38,065 bases of DNA from an uncultured Lachnospiraceae bacterium (GCA_947174985.1 CAMWLB010000001.1:1-38065), one strand, 5' to 3'. Positions 16,615 to 25,109 are shown, counted from the first letter of the stretch. Notes: generated from the sequence alone by a model not told the origin. Numbers and translations are program-made.

Positions 16615-18333
16615 ATGAAAAAAGCCATACCGGTGTTGATTGCCATTATACTGATTATTATTATAGGAGCCGCCGCTTTTGGGGCAAAGATTATTGAAAA
16701 ATATTCCTATTCCCGTGAGAGGGCGGACTTATACGAATATTTTCACATTACAAAAGAAGATGAAGTGTCGATTGTCCTGCAGGATGAAATGGTGGAAGAG
16801 AAGGCGTTCATGAAGGATGGCGTATGCTATTTTGACCTTGCAACGGTACACCGTTATTTTAACGACAGATTCTATGTGGATTCGGTGGAGCAGCTTCTTC
16901 TCTATACGACACCCACTGATATTATACGGACGCCAATCGGCACCAATGCATTCCAGATAAACGGCGCGCCTCAGGACGCCGGATATATGCTAAGTTTTTC
17001 CCGTACCAGCGGCGATGTTACCACTTATTATGTAGCGGCCGATTTTGTAAAACAGTACACCAATTTCTCCTATCAGGTGTTTGAGAACCCGCTGCGTATG
17101 CAGGTCTATACAGAGTGGGAGCAGAGGCAGGTAGCCGATATTTCCGCTGCCACGGCAGTCAGGGTGTTAGGCGGAGTAAAAAGCCCTATCTTAAGGGATT
17201 TGTCTGCTTCGGAAACCGTGATAATCCTTGACAAAATGGAGACATGGTGCAAGATTAAGACGGAAGATGGGATGATAGGCTATGTGGAAAACAAATTTTT
17301 GGAAAATGAGCGGGAGGAAACGCCGGAACCGGTGACGGATGTAGTACCTCCGGTATATACCTCTCTTACGCGAGATAAGAAAATCTGTATCGGCTGGCAT
17401 GCTGTTGCATCCTCCAGCGGCAATGATACGCTGAATAAGGTGACTGCCGATGCGAGCTCGCTGACAGTGATTGCGCCTACTTGGTTCAGCCTAAAGGATA
17501 ATGAAGGAAACATCCAGAGTTTTGCCTCGTCCTCTTATGTGGAAAAGGCGCATAACAAGGGGCTGGAAGTGTGGGGTGTTGTAGATGATTTCAATTACCG
17601 TGCCAATACAGGCGAGGAGGTGGACGTATATACGATACTGTCCGCAACCACGACGAGAACTTATCTGATAGACAGGATTATGGAGGCGGCGGCAGCCTGC
17701 GGCATGGACGGTATTAACATAGACTTTGAAAATATCACTGCTGAGTCAGGGGAACATTTTATCCAGTTTTTGCGGGAGTTGTCCATAAGATGTCGTGAGG
17801 CGGGGCTGGTGCTTTCGGTGGACAATTATGTTCCGTATAATTTCAATTCTTTCTACGATTTTGAAGAACAGGGAGTGGTTGCCGACTATGTGATTGTCAT
17901 GGGATATGACGAGCACTGGGCGGGCAGTCAGGAAGCGGGTTCGGTTGCATCCATTGATTATGTAAGGGGCGGCATCGAGAGAACCGTTGCAAATGTGCCT
18001 GCCAACAAGGTGATTAATGCGCTGCCTTTTTATACCAGATTATGGAAGGTAGAGGGGACGACGGTTACGAGCGAAGCATATCCGATGGCGAATGTGGATT
18101 CCGTTCTGAACACGTATGGCATGGAAGCAGAATGGGACGAGACGACGGGACAAAATTATGCAGAAGTCACCAAAGATGGGACAAGTTATCAGATATGGAT
18201 TGAGGATTTGCAGTCCATCAGCGTAAAACTGAACGTGATGCAGAGCTATAATCTGGGAGGCGTCGCCGCATGGCGTCTGGGCTACGAGCCTGCGGCTGTG
18301 TGGGAGGTTATAGCTTCCTATCTGGAGCAGTAA
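16615..18333 (+). CDS. GH18 family cell-wall hydrolase with SH3 domain
   Basis: 572-aa membrane-anchored protein. A single hydrophobic N-terminal segment (about 4-24) is followed by a region like copper-amine-oxidase N-terminal repeats (about 50-175). A bacterial SH3-type domain follows (about 182-225, WCKIKTEDGMIGYVEN), then a GH18 catalytic domain (about 255-572). The GH18 signature reads DGINIDFE (365-372) with catalytic E372. The Asn in place of the middle Asp is also seen in YaaH-like spore hydrolases. The gene ends about 105 bp before the interrupted amidase gene on the same strand. A role in spore or cell-wall peptidoglycan turnover is inferred. Confidence 0.85.
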   Translation: MKKAIPVLIAIILIIIIGAAAFGAKIIEKYSYSRERADLYEYFHITKEDEVSIVLQDEMVEEKAFMKDGVCYFDLATVHRYFNDRFYVDSVEQLLLYTTPTDIIRTPIGTNAFQINGAPQDAGYMLSFSRTSGDVTTYYVAADFVKQYTNFSYQVFENPLRMQVYTEWEQRQVADISAATAVRVLGGVKSPILRDLSASETVIILDKMETWCKIKTEDGMIGYVENKFLENEREETPEPVTDVVPPVYTSLTRDKKICIGWHAVASSSGNDTLNKVTADASSLTVIAPTWFSLKDNEGNIQSFASSSYVEKAHNKGLEVWGVVDDFNYRANTGEEVDVYTILSATTTRTYLIDRIMEAAAACGMDGINIDFENITAESGEHFIQFLRELSIRCREAGLVLSVDNYVPYNFNSFYDFEEQGVVADYVIVMGYDEHWAGSQEAGSVASIDYVRGGIERTVANVPANKVINALPFYTRLWKVEGTTVTSEAYPMANVDSVLNTYGMEAEWDETTGQNYAEVTKDGTSYQIWIEDLQSISVKLNVMQSYNLGGVAAWRLGYEPAAVWEVIASYLEQ

Positions 18334-18438
18334 ACAAAAGATGTGCATACAGGCTGCATATGCCGACGATTTGTGCATGGCATAAGAGCCGTTTCCGACT
18401 CATATATTTTGGTAAATATGGAGTCGGGACGGATCATC

Positions 18439-18609
18439 ATGGAGCGAAAAAAATACATTGCGGCGTATATTACAGCGGCAATCATTCTGGCAGTAGCAGT
18501 GCCGGCAGCAATCAAAAAAACAGCAAAGGAAACCGCCGCCACAGAGGGCGCGAAAGCGGATGACAGACCCTGCGTCGTTCTGGACGCGGGGCATGGCGGC
18601 GGTAAGTAG
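18439..18609 (+). pseudogene. cwlD: 5' fragment of CwlD-type N-acetylmuramoyl-L-alanine amidase
   Basis: The first 54 codons of a CwlD-like amidase start at ATG 18439 (MERKKYIAAYITAAIILAV), with an N-terminal membrane anchor. They run to the zinc-binding motif VVLDAGHGG. At 18601 the frame enters foreign DNA, adds Gly and Lys, and stops at TAG 18607-18609. The missing remainder lies at 25207-25761. Joined at the 10-bp repeat, the halves give an in-frame protein of about 235 aa, matching the roughly 237 aa of B. subtilis CwlD. CwlD helps make muramic-delta-lactam in spore cortex, which germination enzymes recognise. As it stands the gene is disrupted; excision could restore it. Confidence 0.92.
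18592..18601 (+). repeat. Left attachment core (attL), 10-bp direct repeat
   Basis: CATGGCGGCG, identical to 25207-25216. It encodes His-Gly-Gly of the amidase active-site motif. The bases on either side differ between the two copies, so the identity is exactly 10 bp. Confidence 0.85.
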
Positions 18610-18612
18610 CGG
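18594..18612 (+). repeat. Left imperfect inverted end
   Basis: TGGCGGCGGTAAGTAGCGG is an imperfect inverted match (16 of 19) to 25188-25206 read on the minus strand, TGGCGGCGGTTACTTGCGG. Such paired ends are likely recombinase binding arms. Confidence 0.6.
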
Positions 18613-18684
18613 AAGAGTTCTCGTTTTCTATTTTAAATTCTATTTTTTGTAAATTCACTAAGTTGTAGCATGCTGATGAATTGC

Positions 18685-18712
18685 TTGATAATCATCCAAT
18701 TATAATTATAAT
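18685..18712 (+). promoter_or_regulatory. Promoter near the left end of the element
   Basis: TTGATA (18685-18690) and TATAAT (18707-18712) are 16 bp apart, about 18 bp before the GTG of the next gene. The rest of 18610-18729 is AT-rich and without a visible gene. Confidence 0.55.
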
Positions 18713-18729
18713 TCACAGGAGAGATAATA

Positions 18730-19245
18730 GTGTCAAATGTTATATCGTTCAATGGTAAGGTTACACCTGATGACGATTCCCTCGTAATGTCAAACGGTGG
18801 CACAGATATGTTTATCAATATTCTTGCTTTGAGTGGAGCCGTAATTGCGCAAACTGAAAGTGAAAAGCAGATAATGGTTTATTTGTCTGAAAAAGACCAA
18901 ATCGTCGGCAGAGGCTGTGTTGGGTTTGCGATTGTTGAAATGCCGTGGGATAAAGAAACATTTGAAGCAGATAAGAGTTTTGTGATTAAGGTAATAAACG
19001 GGGCAAGAAACAAAATCGGTTGGGAGAAACTTGACTACAGTCCAAACGAGGAATTTGTTTCGCATTATTTAGATACCTTTGAAAATTTGATAAACAGAAT
19101 GACAATTGATGATATCAGAGAGGAGTCATTGGAGAATTGGCTGGCGGCGGCAGAGGCAGGTGACCCTATCTATTGTAATTTCCCGCGATGTAAGAAACAT
19201 AATACTTTTTTGACCTGTTTTGGGTGTCAGATATGTAATCATTAA
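18730..19245 (+). CDS. Element-encoded Cys-rich protein of unknown function
   Basis: 171-aa protein from GTG 18730, with AGGAGA upstream; ATG 18787 is an alternative start. The body is acidic and shows no membrane segment. The C-terminus has clustered Cys and His (YCNFPRCKKHNTFLTCFGCQ then ICNH), which suggests a small metal-binding knuckle. I do not recognise the family. Being the first gene inside the left end with its own promoter, it could be an accessory recombination or regulatory protein, but nothing in the sequence proves this. Confidence 0.6.
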   Translation: MSNVISFNGKVTPDDDSLVMSNGGTDMFINILALSGAVIAQTESEKQIMVYLSEKDQIVGRGCVGFAIVEMPWDKETFEADKSFVIKVINGARNKIGWEKLDYSPNEEFVSHYLDTFENLINRMTIDDIREESLENWLAAAEAGDPIYCNFPRCKKHNTFLTCFGCQICNH

Positions 19246-19340
19246 ACTTGAATATGCAAAAATACGCAGAAAAACCGAGACATACCGTACAAGCTCTAAT
19301 CCATATACTTGTGTGAAAGGTGTTTCGGAGATACGGCGTA

Positions 19341-19469
19341 TTGGAGAAGGAAGGAAAGGAAAATATATCCTACAGTATTGAGAGGGAGTTTTTGGAAAAA
19401 GTTGATGTTTCTGAGCTGATAAGCCGTATTATTCGGGCACATGTAAAGCCAGAGGTGAAAACGTCGTGA
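19341..19469 (+). CDS. Tiny ORF translationally coupled to the recombinase
   Basis: A 42-aa frame from TTG 19341 (a GTG at 19320 would give 49 aa) ends in a TGA that overlaps the recombinase GTG start (GTGA at 19466-19469). Its content, EREFLEKVDVSELISRII, looks like a real amphipathic helix. Candidates are a recombination directionality factor, a small DNA-binding partner, or the tail of a decayed gene. The sequence alone cannot choose between them. Confidence 0.4.
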   Translation: MEKEGKENISYSIEREFLEKVDVSELISRIIRAHVKPEVKTS

Positions 19470-21067
19470 AGACTTTTTTTAATGCTGCGGCATATATTAG
19501 GTTGTCCAGAGAAGACGGCGACAAAGCGGAAAGTGACAGCATAAGCAATCAGAGAAGACTCATTGCTGATTATGTAAAAGAAAAAGAAGATTTGGCGATA
19601 TATGATACCTATGTTGACGACGGTTTCACGGGGATCGATTTTAACCGTCCGTCGTTTCGGCGGATGATTGACGACATTGAAGCCGGAAAAGTAAATTGTG
19701 TGATTGTTAAGGATTTATCTCGTTTCGGGCGCGATTATATCGATACAGGCAGGTATCTGGAACGGTATTTTCCCGAGAGGGACGTGCGTTTTATTTCTGT
19801 CACGGACAGTATTGACAGCGCAAAGCAGGCATATGACATGCTTCTGCCAATTAAGAATATTTTTAATGAACAGTACGCAAGGGATATTTCCCAAAAAATT
19901 CATGCCGCTGTCAGAACCAAACAAAAGGCAGGGGAATTTATCGGAGCATTTGCTTCTTATGGTTACCGGAAAGCGTCGTCGGACAAGAACAGGCTGGTCG
20001 TGGATGCATATGCGGCGGAGATTGTAAGAAGAATTTTTGAGTTGTATATCAGAGGCTGCGGAAAACTCCGCATTGCTGCCATATTAAATGAGGAGGGCAT
20101 TGTCTGCCCGTCTGAGTATAAGAAAATCAATGGCGAGAATTACAGAAATGCCCGCCGTCTGAACAGCACCTCTTATTGGACATATTCTACCATAAACCGT
20201 ATTTTACAGAATGAAATGTATATTGGTAATATGGTGCAGGGCAGAAAGCGCCAGCAGATGAGAAGTAGGGCAAGGGCGGCGGAACGCAGTGAATGGATTG
20301 TGGTGGAGGGAACCCACGAAGCAATCATTGACAAGGATACATGGGAAAAAACACAGGAGCTGTTAAAACGCAGGACGAGAAATATGGATTTGCACAGGAA
20401 CACGGCAGTTTTTGCCGGTTTTCTGAAATGCGGCGACTGTGGGAGGGCATTGGTAAAAAAGGCATATGCGCCGGAGCATAACGGCAAAAAAAGCGAGTCC
20501 GGCGTCAACTATTATTGCGGGACATATGTGCGCTCCGGCAGGCAGTATTGTACGCCACACAAGATTGGATACGATGTGTTGGAAAATATTATACTGGGCG
20601 ATTTGAAGGTTATGCTTCAAAGCACGGACAATTTGAAAGAGCTTGCAGCCGGAGGGATGGCGGGCAGCATGGCTGTGCCGGACAGTAGGGAAGCCGCAAA
20701 GATAACAACACAGGCAGAGCTTGAAAAAATCCGAAAGCTGAAAAAGGCGGTCTATGAAGATTATCGGGAAGAACTGATTTCGAAAGAGGAGTTTGTCAGT
20801 TACAGGCAGGACTATGCCCAAAAAGAAGAATTACTGGTCAAACAACTGTCATGTGTGGAAAAAAAGACTGGCAGTGCGGAGGAAAATGTCTTCGATACAG
20901 CGTGGTTTCAACGTCTGTTGGAATATCGGGAGGTGGAAAAACTGGACAGGGCGGTGGTGGTTGAAATGCTCCATGAAATCAAGGTGTACGAAAACCATAG
21001 AGTTAAAATTACCTATAATTTTTCCGGCGAATTGTCTCCGCTTTTTGCGGATAATGCATACGGCTGA
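19466..21067 (+). CDS. Large serine recombinase
   Basis: 533-aa site-specific recombinase of the large serine family, the probable integrase and excisionase of the element. The N-terminal resolvase domain (about 7-150) carries the catalytic Ser14 in YIRLSRED, plus SISNQRRLI and KDLSRFGRDYI. A recombinase domain (about 165-270) is followed by a zinc ribbon with GFLKCGDCGRALV and later Cys in YYCGTY and QYCTPHK. A coiled-coil stretch (about 395-470) completes the fold. Start GTG 19466 has AGAGGTGA upstream and overlaps the preceding stop. Related enzymes include SpoIVCA of skin and TnpX of Tn4451. No frameshift or lost catalytic residue was seen. Confidence 0.93.
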   Translation: MKTFFNAAAYIRLSREDGDKAESDSISNQRRLIADYVKEKEDLAIYDTYVDDGFTGIDFNRPSFRRMIDDIEAGKVNCVIVKDLSRFGRDYIDTGRYLERYFPERDVRFISVTDSIDSAKQAYDMLLPIKNIFNEQYARDISQKIHAAVRTKQKAGEFIGAFASYGYRKASSDKNRLVVDAYAAEIVRRIFELYIRGCGKLRIAAILNEEGIVCPSEYKKINGENYRNARRLNSTSYWTYSTINRILQNEMYIGNMVQGRKRQQMRSRARAAERSEWIVVEGTHEAIIDKDTWEKTQELLKRRTRNMDLHRNTAVFAGFLKCGDCGRALVKKAYAPEHNGKKSESGVNYYCGTYVRSGRQYCTPHKIGYDVLENIILGDLKVMLQSTDNLKELAAGGMAGSMAVPDSREAAKITTQAELEKIRKLKKAVYEDYREELISKEEFVSYRQDYAQKEELLVKQLSCVEKKTGSAEENVFDTAWFQRLLEYREVEKLDRAVVVEMLHEIKVYENHRVKITYNFSGELSPLFADNAYG

Positions 21068-21097
21068 CATTAGCAGACTGAAAGGGATAAAATTAAT

Positions 21098-21622
21098 TTG
21101 AAGATACAAATTGTGGAAAGCATGTCCGGACATAAGGTGGTAGTTCTGCCGGAAATTATTTTTAAAAACAGACAAAATATTGACTGGAACGCAGTTGAAA
21201 AATATTTGCAGAGGTATGTTGGAGAGATTGTTAGGATTGCAGAGACAGAAGATATTGTCTATATTGGCATAGATTTTCCGAACGAATATAAAGGCTCTAA
21301 ATATACCAAACGTTTGAAGGGGGCTAATGCGAAAGCAAAAGCAAATGCGGCGCAGGGGATTCTGGAAATGTTGGAAATTGCTACAGAAAGGCATTTTAGT
21401 GAAAATCGAAAGAATAAACACTCCACTAGCGCAGGAAATGGTTGGTATTATTATACAACATATTTTGCGCTGCCTATATATGAAGATAATGTAAAAACAA
21501 ATAATTACCATATTTATTCTGCTTGTCTACTTATCAATCGGACAAAGTTCGGAAAGATGTATTTGTATGATTTGGTAGATATAAAAAGAGAAGCAAGTAC
21601 CCCACTCAAGACTATCAACTAG
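21098..21622 (+). CDS. BECR-fold nuclease-like protein (PBECR type), probable
   Basis: 174-aa protein from TTG 21098 (ATG 21122 is an alternative), 30 bp after the recombinase. Key stretches are NIDWNAVEKYLQRYVGEIV, IGIDFPNEYKGSKY, GANAKAKANAAQGI and the C-terminal GKMYLYDLVDIKRE. They resemble phage and mobile-element domains grouped as Barnase-EndoU-ColicinE5/D-RelE-like nucleases. That match is from memory of the pattern and was not confirmed. A conserved H-W/Y pattern (KHSTSAGNGWYYYTTYF) could hold the active site. No obvious antitoxin gene is next to it. It may be an addiction or defence cargo, or simply a hitchhiker. Confidence 0.5.
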   Translation: MKIQIVESMSGHKVVVLPEIIFKNRQNIDWNAVEKYLQRYVGEIVRIAETEDIVYIGIDFPNEYKGSKYTKRLKGANAKAKANAAQGILEMLEIATERHFSENRKNKHSTSAGNGWYYYTTYFALPIYEDNVKTNNYHIYSACLLINRTKFGKMYLYDLVDIKREASTPLKTIN

Positions 21623-21649
21623 ACAAGTGGTACAAAACTGCTTCTCTTT
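21585..21649 (-). terminator. Terminator for the van operon
   Basis: AAAGAGAAGCA (21585-21595) pairs with TGCTTCTCTTT (21639-21649), with an inner GTAC/GTAC and CACT/AGTG stem. On the minus strand five U follow. It overlaps the end of the convergent 21098 gene. Confidence 0.7.
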
Positions 21650-21718
21650 GAATAAACAATAGTATTTTTATTTAATATTGTCAAGTGCTTTTCGACAAAT
21701 TTTGAAAAGCGAGGAGTG

Positions 21719-22327
21719 TTACACAATCGGGAAATCAAAATAGCAGTCGGGATAGGGTTCATCTTTCAGCAGATAATGCCACCACTCGTTTTCATAGGCT
21801 TCGAAACCGCTGTATTCCATGATGGAGCGTAACAGTCTGCGGTGTTTTGCTTCGGCGGCTGTAACATCTGTTGAGGCATGGTGCGAGCGTTCGTCCATGA
21901 AATCAAAATCGCTTCCCATAGCAACCATATCGCCTGTGTCCAACTGATAAATGGTAAGGTCAACGGCGCTTCCCCGACTGTGGCTTGACTGTGAGGCGAC
22001 GTACCCCAGGGATATCATTTCTTCCCGCGCAATATTGGGGTAATGCTTTTCCTTTGTGCGGCCGTCTTCCGGCTGCTCGGACCAGCGGAGAAAGCAGTCT
22101 ACTGCGCGCTGGGGGCGATAGGCGTCCCAGAGAAGCAGGCCATATCCAAGGGCGGCGGCCTGTTCCCGGGCTTTTTGCAATGCCTCTGCCAGTTCAAAGG
22201 TTCCGACGATTCGATTGGCTTCGTATCCGTTTACCGGCCTTCCGGTGAAGTTATCCCATGTGGCATATTTGGCGTCCCAACGGATTCCATGCACTGCTTC
22301 ATCTAAAAAGACAAATCCTTTTTCCAT
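21719..22327 (-). CDS. vanX: D-Ala-D-Ala dipeptidase VanX
   Basis: 202-aa zinc dipeptidase that destroys normal D-Ala-D-Ala so that only D-Ala-D-Lac enters cell-wall precursors. Zinc ligands are H116 and D123 (SSHSRGSAVDL) and H184, with catalytic E181 (ENEWWHY) and R71 (WDAYRP). The residue numbers equal those of classical VanX. Start ATG 22327 is chosen for length (202 aa, as in enterococci) and the AGGGGGTGAT upstream; a GTG at 22336 would overlap the ligase stop. It is the last gene of the van operon. Confidence 0.95.
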   Translation of the reverse strand: MEKGFVFLDEAVHGIRWDAKYATWDNFTGRPVNGYEANRIVGTFELAEALQKAREQAAALGYGLLLWDAYRPQRAVDCFLRWSEQPEDGRTKEKHYPNIAREEMISLGYVASQSSHSRGSAVDLTIYQLDTGDMVAMGSDFDFMDERSHHASTDVTAAEAKHRRLLRSIMEYSGFEAYENEWWHYLLKDEPYPDCYFDFPIV

Positions 22328-22332
22328 ATGTA

Positions 22333-23364
22333 TCACCCCCTTTTTGCCAGCGAAATAAGACGGTCGATTATCTCTGAAACAGTGATTCCGGCAGATTTCA
22401 TCATGCGTGGATAGCGGCTGTAGGAGGTAAAACCGGGCAGGGTATTGACTTCATTGAGTACAATGCGTCCATCCTCCTGCAGGAACATGTCAACGCGGGC
22501 GAGTCCTCTGCAGCCGAGGGCCCGATAAATTGTCTTGGCAGTCTCTTTTAATTCTGTCTGTTTTTGGGGAGGCAGATTTGCCGGAACGGTAAAGGCTGCA
22601 TTTTCAGAGCCGTTTTCGGGGTCGGATTCTTGATGTATGCGGAAGAAACCGTGAGACAGGGTAATGGAATCTATTTCGCCGGTAATTAAAAAGTTGCTAT
22701 TTCCAAGCACGGCGCAGCCGGTTTCCACACCGGAAACGGCCTGTTCAATCAGGACCTTGTTGTCATATTGCAGTGCCATTTTGATAGCGGCATCCAGTTC
22801 GCTTTCCTGATACACCTTGCTCACGCCAAAAGAGGAACCTGAGCGGGCGGGCTTTACAAAGACCGGATAGGCTGGGATATCAATCTCCGGCATGTCATCA
22901 GGATGTAAAATCTGAAATGCAGGAACGGCGATGCCGGCATTTGCCGCCATTATGTAGGCAAGAGATTTGTCCATGCAGATTGCCGAGGCTGCAATGTCGC
23001 AGCCAACGTAAGGGATACCGGATAACTCCAGCAAGCCCTGTATGGAGCCGTCCTCGCCAAACCTGCCATGCAGAACAGGGAAAACTACGTCGATATAGAT
23101 GGTCCGGCATTTGTCGTCTGGAAGGGTTATAAGTCCATGCACCGTCCTGTCCGGAGAGATGGCCGCTGGGCAGCACTTTCCGTTTTCCCAATCGGGACAG
23201 GGCTTTTCACACATCAGCCAGCTGCCGGAGCGTGTAATGCCGACATAGGTTATATCGTACTTTTCCGTGTCAATATAGTTTGCGATTTCCTGTGCCGATT
23301 TGACAGAGACATCGTGCTCTTCCGAGCATCCTCCGAACAAAACGGCAATCTTTAGTTTATTCAT
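22333..23364 (-). CDS. D-alanine--D-lactate ligase (VanA/B/D class)
   Basis: 343-aa ATP-grasp ligase that joins D-Ala to D-Lac, giving precursors that vancomycin binds poorly. It starts MNKLKIAVLFGGCSEEHDVS. CMDKSLAYIMAANAGI and the omega-loop FRIHQE with H244, the residue that favours D-Lac, place it with VanA/VanB/VanD/VanM rather than D-Ala:D-Ser or housekeeping Ddl enzymes. VFVKPARSGSSFGV and VLNEVNTLPGFTSYSRYPRM are conserved. It overlaps vanH by 8 bp and abuts vanX, so the three are translated together. The exact van type cannot be fixed without alignment. Confidence 0.95.
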   Translation of the reverse strand: MNKLKIAVLFGGCSEEHDVSVKSAQEIANYIDTEKYDITYVGITRSGSWLMCEKPCPDWENGKCCPAAISPDRTVHGLITLPDDKCRTIYIDVVFPVLHGRFGEDGSIQGLLELSGIPYVGCDIAASAICMDKSLAYIMAANAGIAVPAFQILHPDDMPEIDIPAYPVFVKPARSGSSFGVSKVYQESELDAAIKMALQYDNKVLIEQAVSGVETGCAVLGNSNFLITGEIDSITLSHGFFRIHQESDPENGSENAAFTVPANLPPQKQTELKETAKTIYRALGCRGLARVDMFLQEDGRIVLNEVNTLPGFTSYSRYPRMMKSAGITVSEIIDRLISLAKRG

Positions 23365-24316
23365 TCTTTTGTTTCCTTTCGTATGTTAGGCAATTTAACA
23401 GTGTTTTTTCAACCGTGTCATATAGAACATGGCGTGTGTAATATGCCGTATGCGGCGTGACAATGACATTCTGTATTTTTTGAAGTCTTGGCAGGAAGGG
23501 ATGGGAAAGTGGTTTCTGTGAATAGTCAGAATAGAAAATTTCTTCTTCTCCTTCCAGTACGTCAAGGGCGGCTCCGCCCAGCCGATGGTTTTCCAGTGCA
23601 TGGATGAATGCTTCCGTATCGATAAGAGCGCCGCGTGCGGTGTTGACCAAAATAGCGTCCTGCTTCATCATTTTGAATTGTTCTTTGCCGATGAGGTGGT
23701 GCGTATCGGCGTTAAGCGGTACATGGAGCGTGACAACGTCGCTTTTTTCAAGCAGTTCATGCAGTGGTACGCTGCCCGCACTGTTATTTATGTCGCAAAC
23801 CAGTACATGACAGCCAAAGGCGTGGAGTCTCTTAATTACGGCGCGTCCGATATGTCCTGCGCCTACAACACCGACCGTCATGCCGCTCAGTTCCTTTCCG
23901 CGGACGGGCGGCAGGCGGAAGTCATTGTGCGCCACCTGCTTCAGTGTGGATTTTGCGGTGCGCAGTGCCATCAGTATCAGCATCAGTGTATAGTCGGCGA
24001 CTCCGTCCGGCGGATATGCCACATTTTCAACAGTGATTCCAAGTTTTTGGGCGGCTTTGGAATCGATATGGTCATACCCGATGCTGCGGGTGCAGATGTA
24101 TGTGACACCGGCTTTTTGCAGTGCTGATAAATCAGATTCGGCTATACGAGATTTGTGCCCCACACTGATACAGCGGCTGCAGGGGCAGGGGATGCTGTCG
24201 TGTCTTGCCGGTTCTGACAAAATGACAGGCACAATGCCGAAACGCGGTGAAAGTTCACGGAACGCCTCTGCTTCATCTTTTTCACAGTTGAATATGGTAA
24301 TTTCCAGCGGTTTCAT
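23357..24316 (-). CDS. vanH: D-lactate dehydrogenase VanH
   Basis: 319-aa 2-hydroxyacid dehydrogenase that reduces pyruvate to D-lactate for the ligase. The NAD(H) site is GVVGAGHIGRAV. The catalytic Arg, Glu and His regions are seen in TRSIGYDHID, LVNTARGALIDTE, VLEGEEEIF and VTPHTAYYTRH. Length matches known VanH. It begins 42 bp after vanR and overlaps the ligase gene by 8 bp. The separate vanH promoter that lies downstream of vanS in classical clusters is not apparent in this short gap. Confidence 0.94.
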   Translation of the reverse strand: MKPLEITIFNCEKDEAEAFRELSPRFGIVPVILSEPARHDSIPCPCSRCISVGHKSRIAESDLSALQKAGVTYICTRSIGYDHIDSKAAQKLGITVENVAYPPDGVADYTLMLILMALRTAKSTLKQVAHNDFRLPPVRGKELSGMTVGVVGAGHIGRAVIKRLHAFGCHVLVCDINNSAGSVPLHELLEKSDVVTLHVPLNADTHHLIGKEQFKMMKQDAILVNTARGALIDTEAFIHALENHRLGGAALDVLEGEEEIFYSDYSQKPLSHPFLPRLQKIQNVIVTPHTAYYTRHVLYDTVEKTLLNCLTYERKQKNE

Positions 24317-24358
24317 CTTTCATTTCCGGTTATCCTTTCCTTGGATTTGGCAATGGCT

Positions 24359-25060
24359 TTATTTTTCGATGGTGTATCCGACGCCCCACACCGTTTTGAT
24401 GAACTTTGGGTTTCTGGCAGGCTCGCTCATTTTTTCTCTCAGCCTGCCGATATGGGCCATAACCGTGTTGTTATCAATCAGGGCTCTTTCCCCCCATACC
24501 GCTTCAAACAGCTCTTCCGAAGAAATGACAATTCCCCGATGCTCGCAGAGATACCAGAGAATGGAAAATTCTATGGGCGTCAGGTGCAATTCCCTGCCAT
24601 ACAGAGTGCATTTATGACTGTCTCTGTTGATGACAAGCTCACTGATGGCATATTCATGTGCGGTTTCGGCCTGTTTGGGGGCGGGTTGGTTATACTGCAT
24701 ATACCGCCGCAGTTGTGTTTTTGCTCTTGCAGCCACTTCAAGTGGGGTGATAGGGTTTGTGATATAGTCGTCAGCGCCGATTGTCAGTCCCATAATCGTG
24801 GCACTGTCGTCAGATTTTGTGGAGAGCATGATAATGGGGTAATAAGATTTCGCCCTGATTCTTTTGCAGATTTGGAAACCGTCCACATCGGGAAGCTGCG
24901 CGTCCAGTATTGCCAGGTCCAAAGCTGTATTCTCGATACAGGAAAGCGCCTCGAGACCTGTGTAAAATTTGTGGACAGTGTATCCGTCATTTGTAAGGTA
25001 GACAGCTATGACATCTGCCAGTTCTTTTTCATTAACCGCTACCAGAATATGTATGCTCAT
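24359..25060 (-). CDS. vanR: VanR-like response regulator with degenerate receiver domain
   Basis: 233-aa OmpR/PhoB-type regulator. The C-terminal winged helix (about 140-233) is well kept, with LTPIEFSILWYLCEHRG and the VanR-like ending FIKTVWGVGYTIEK. In the receiver domain the phospho-acceptor D53 remains (LAILDAQLPD). However, the Mg2+-binding acidic pair at 9-10 reads V-N, the switch Thr is Ser (S80), and the conserved Lys is N102 (DDYITNPIT). Classical receivers need these residues for phosphorylation. No vanS kinase is present in the element. The protein probably works without standard phosphorylation, giving constitutive or differently triggered expression; this is inference. Confidence 0.9.
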   Translation of the reverse strand: MSIHILVAVNEKELADVIAVYLTNDGYTVHKFYTGLEALSCIENTALDLAILDAQLPDVDGFQICKRIRAKSYYPIIMLSTKSDDSATIMGLTIGADDYITNPITPLEVAARAKTQLRRYMQYNQPAPKQAETAHEYAISELVINRDSHKCTLYGRELHLTPIEFSILWYLCEHRGIVISSEELFEAVWGERALIDNNTVMAHIGRLREKMSEPARNPKFIKTVWGVGYTIEK

Positions 25061-25109
25061 TTTGTACCCGTGTCTTCCTTTGTGATATTTTTACTTTAAT
25101 TTCGCAATT

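Noticed and set aside
24341..25099. Plus-strand frame opposite vanR, considered as a possible vanS remnant
   Set aside because: It is the antisense shadow of vanR and shows no histidine-kinase motifs.
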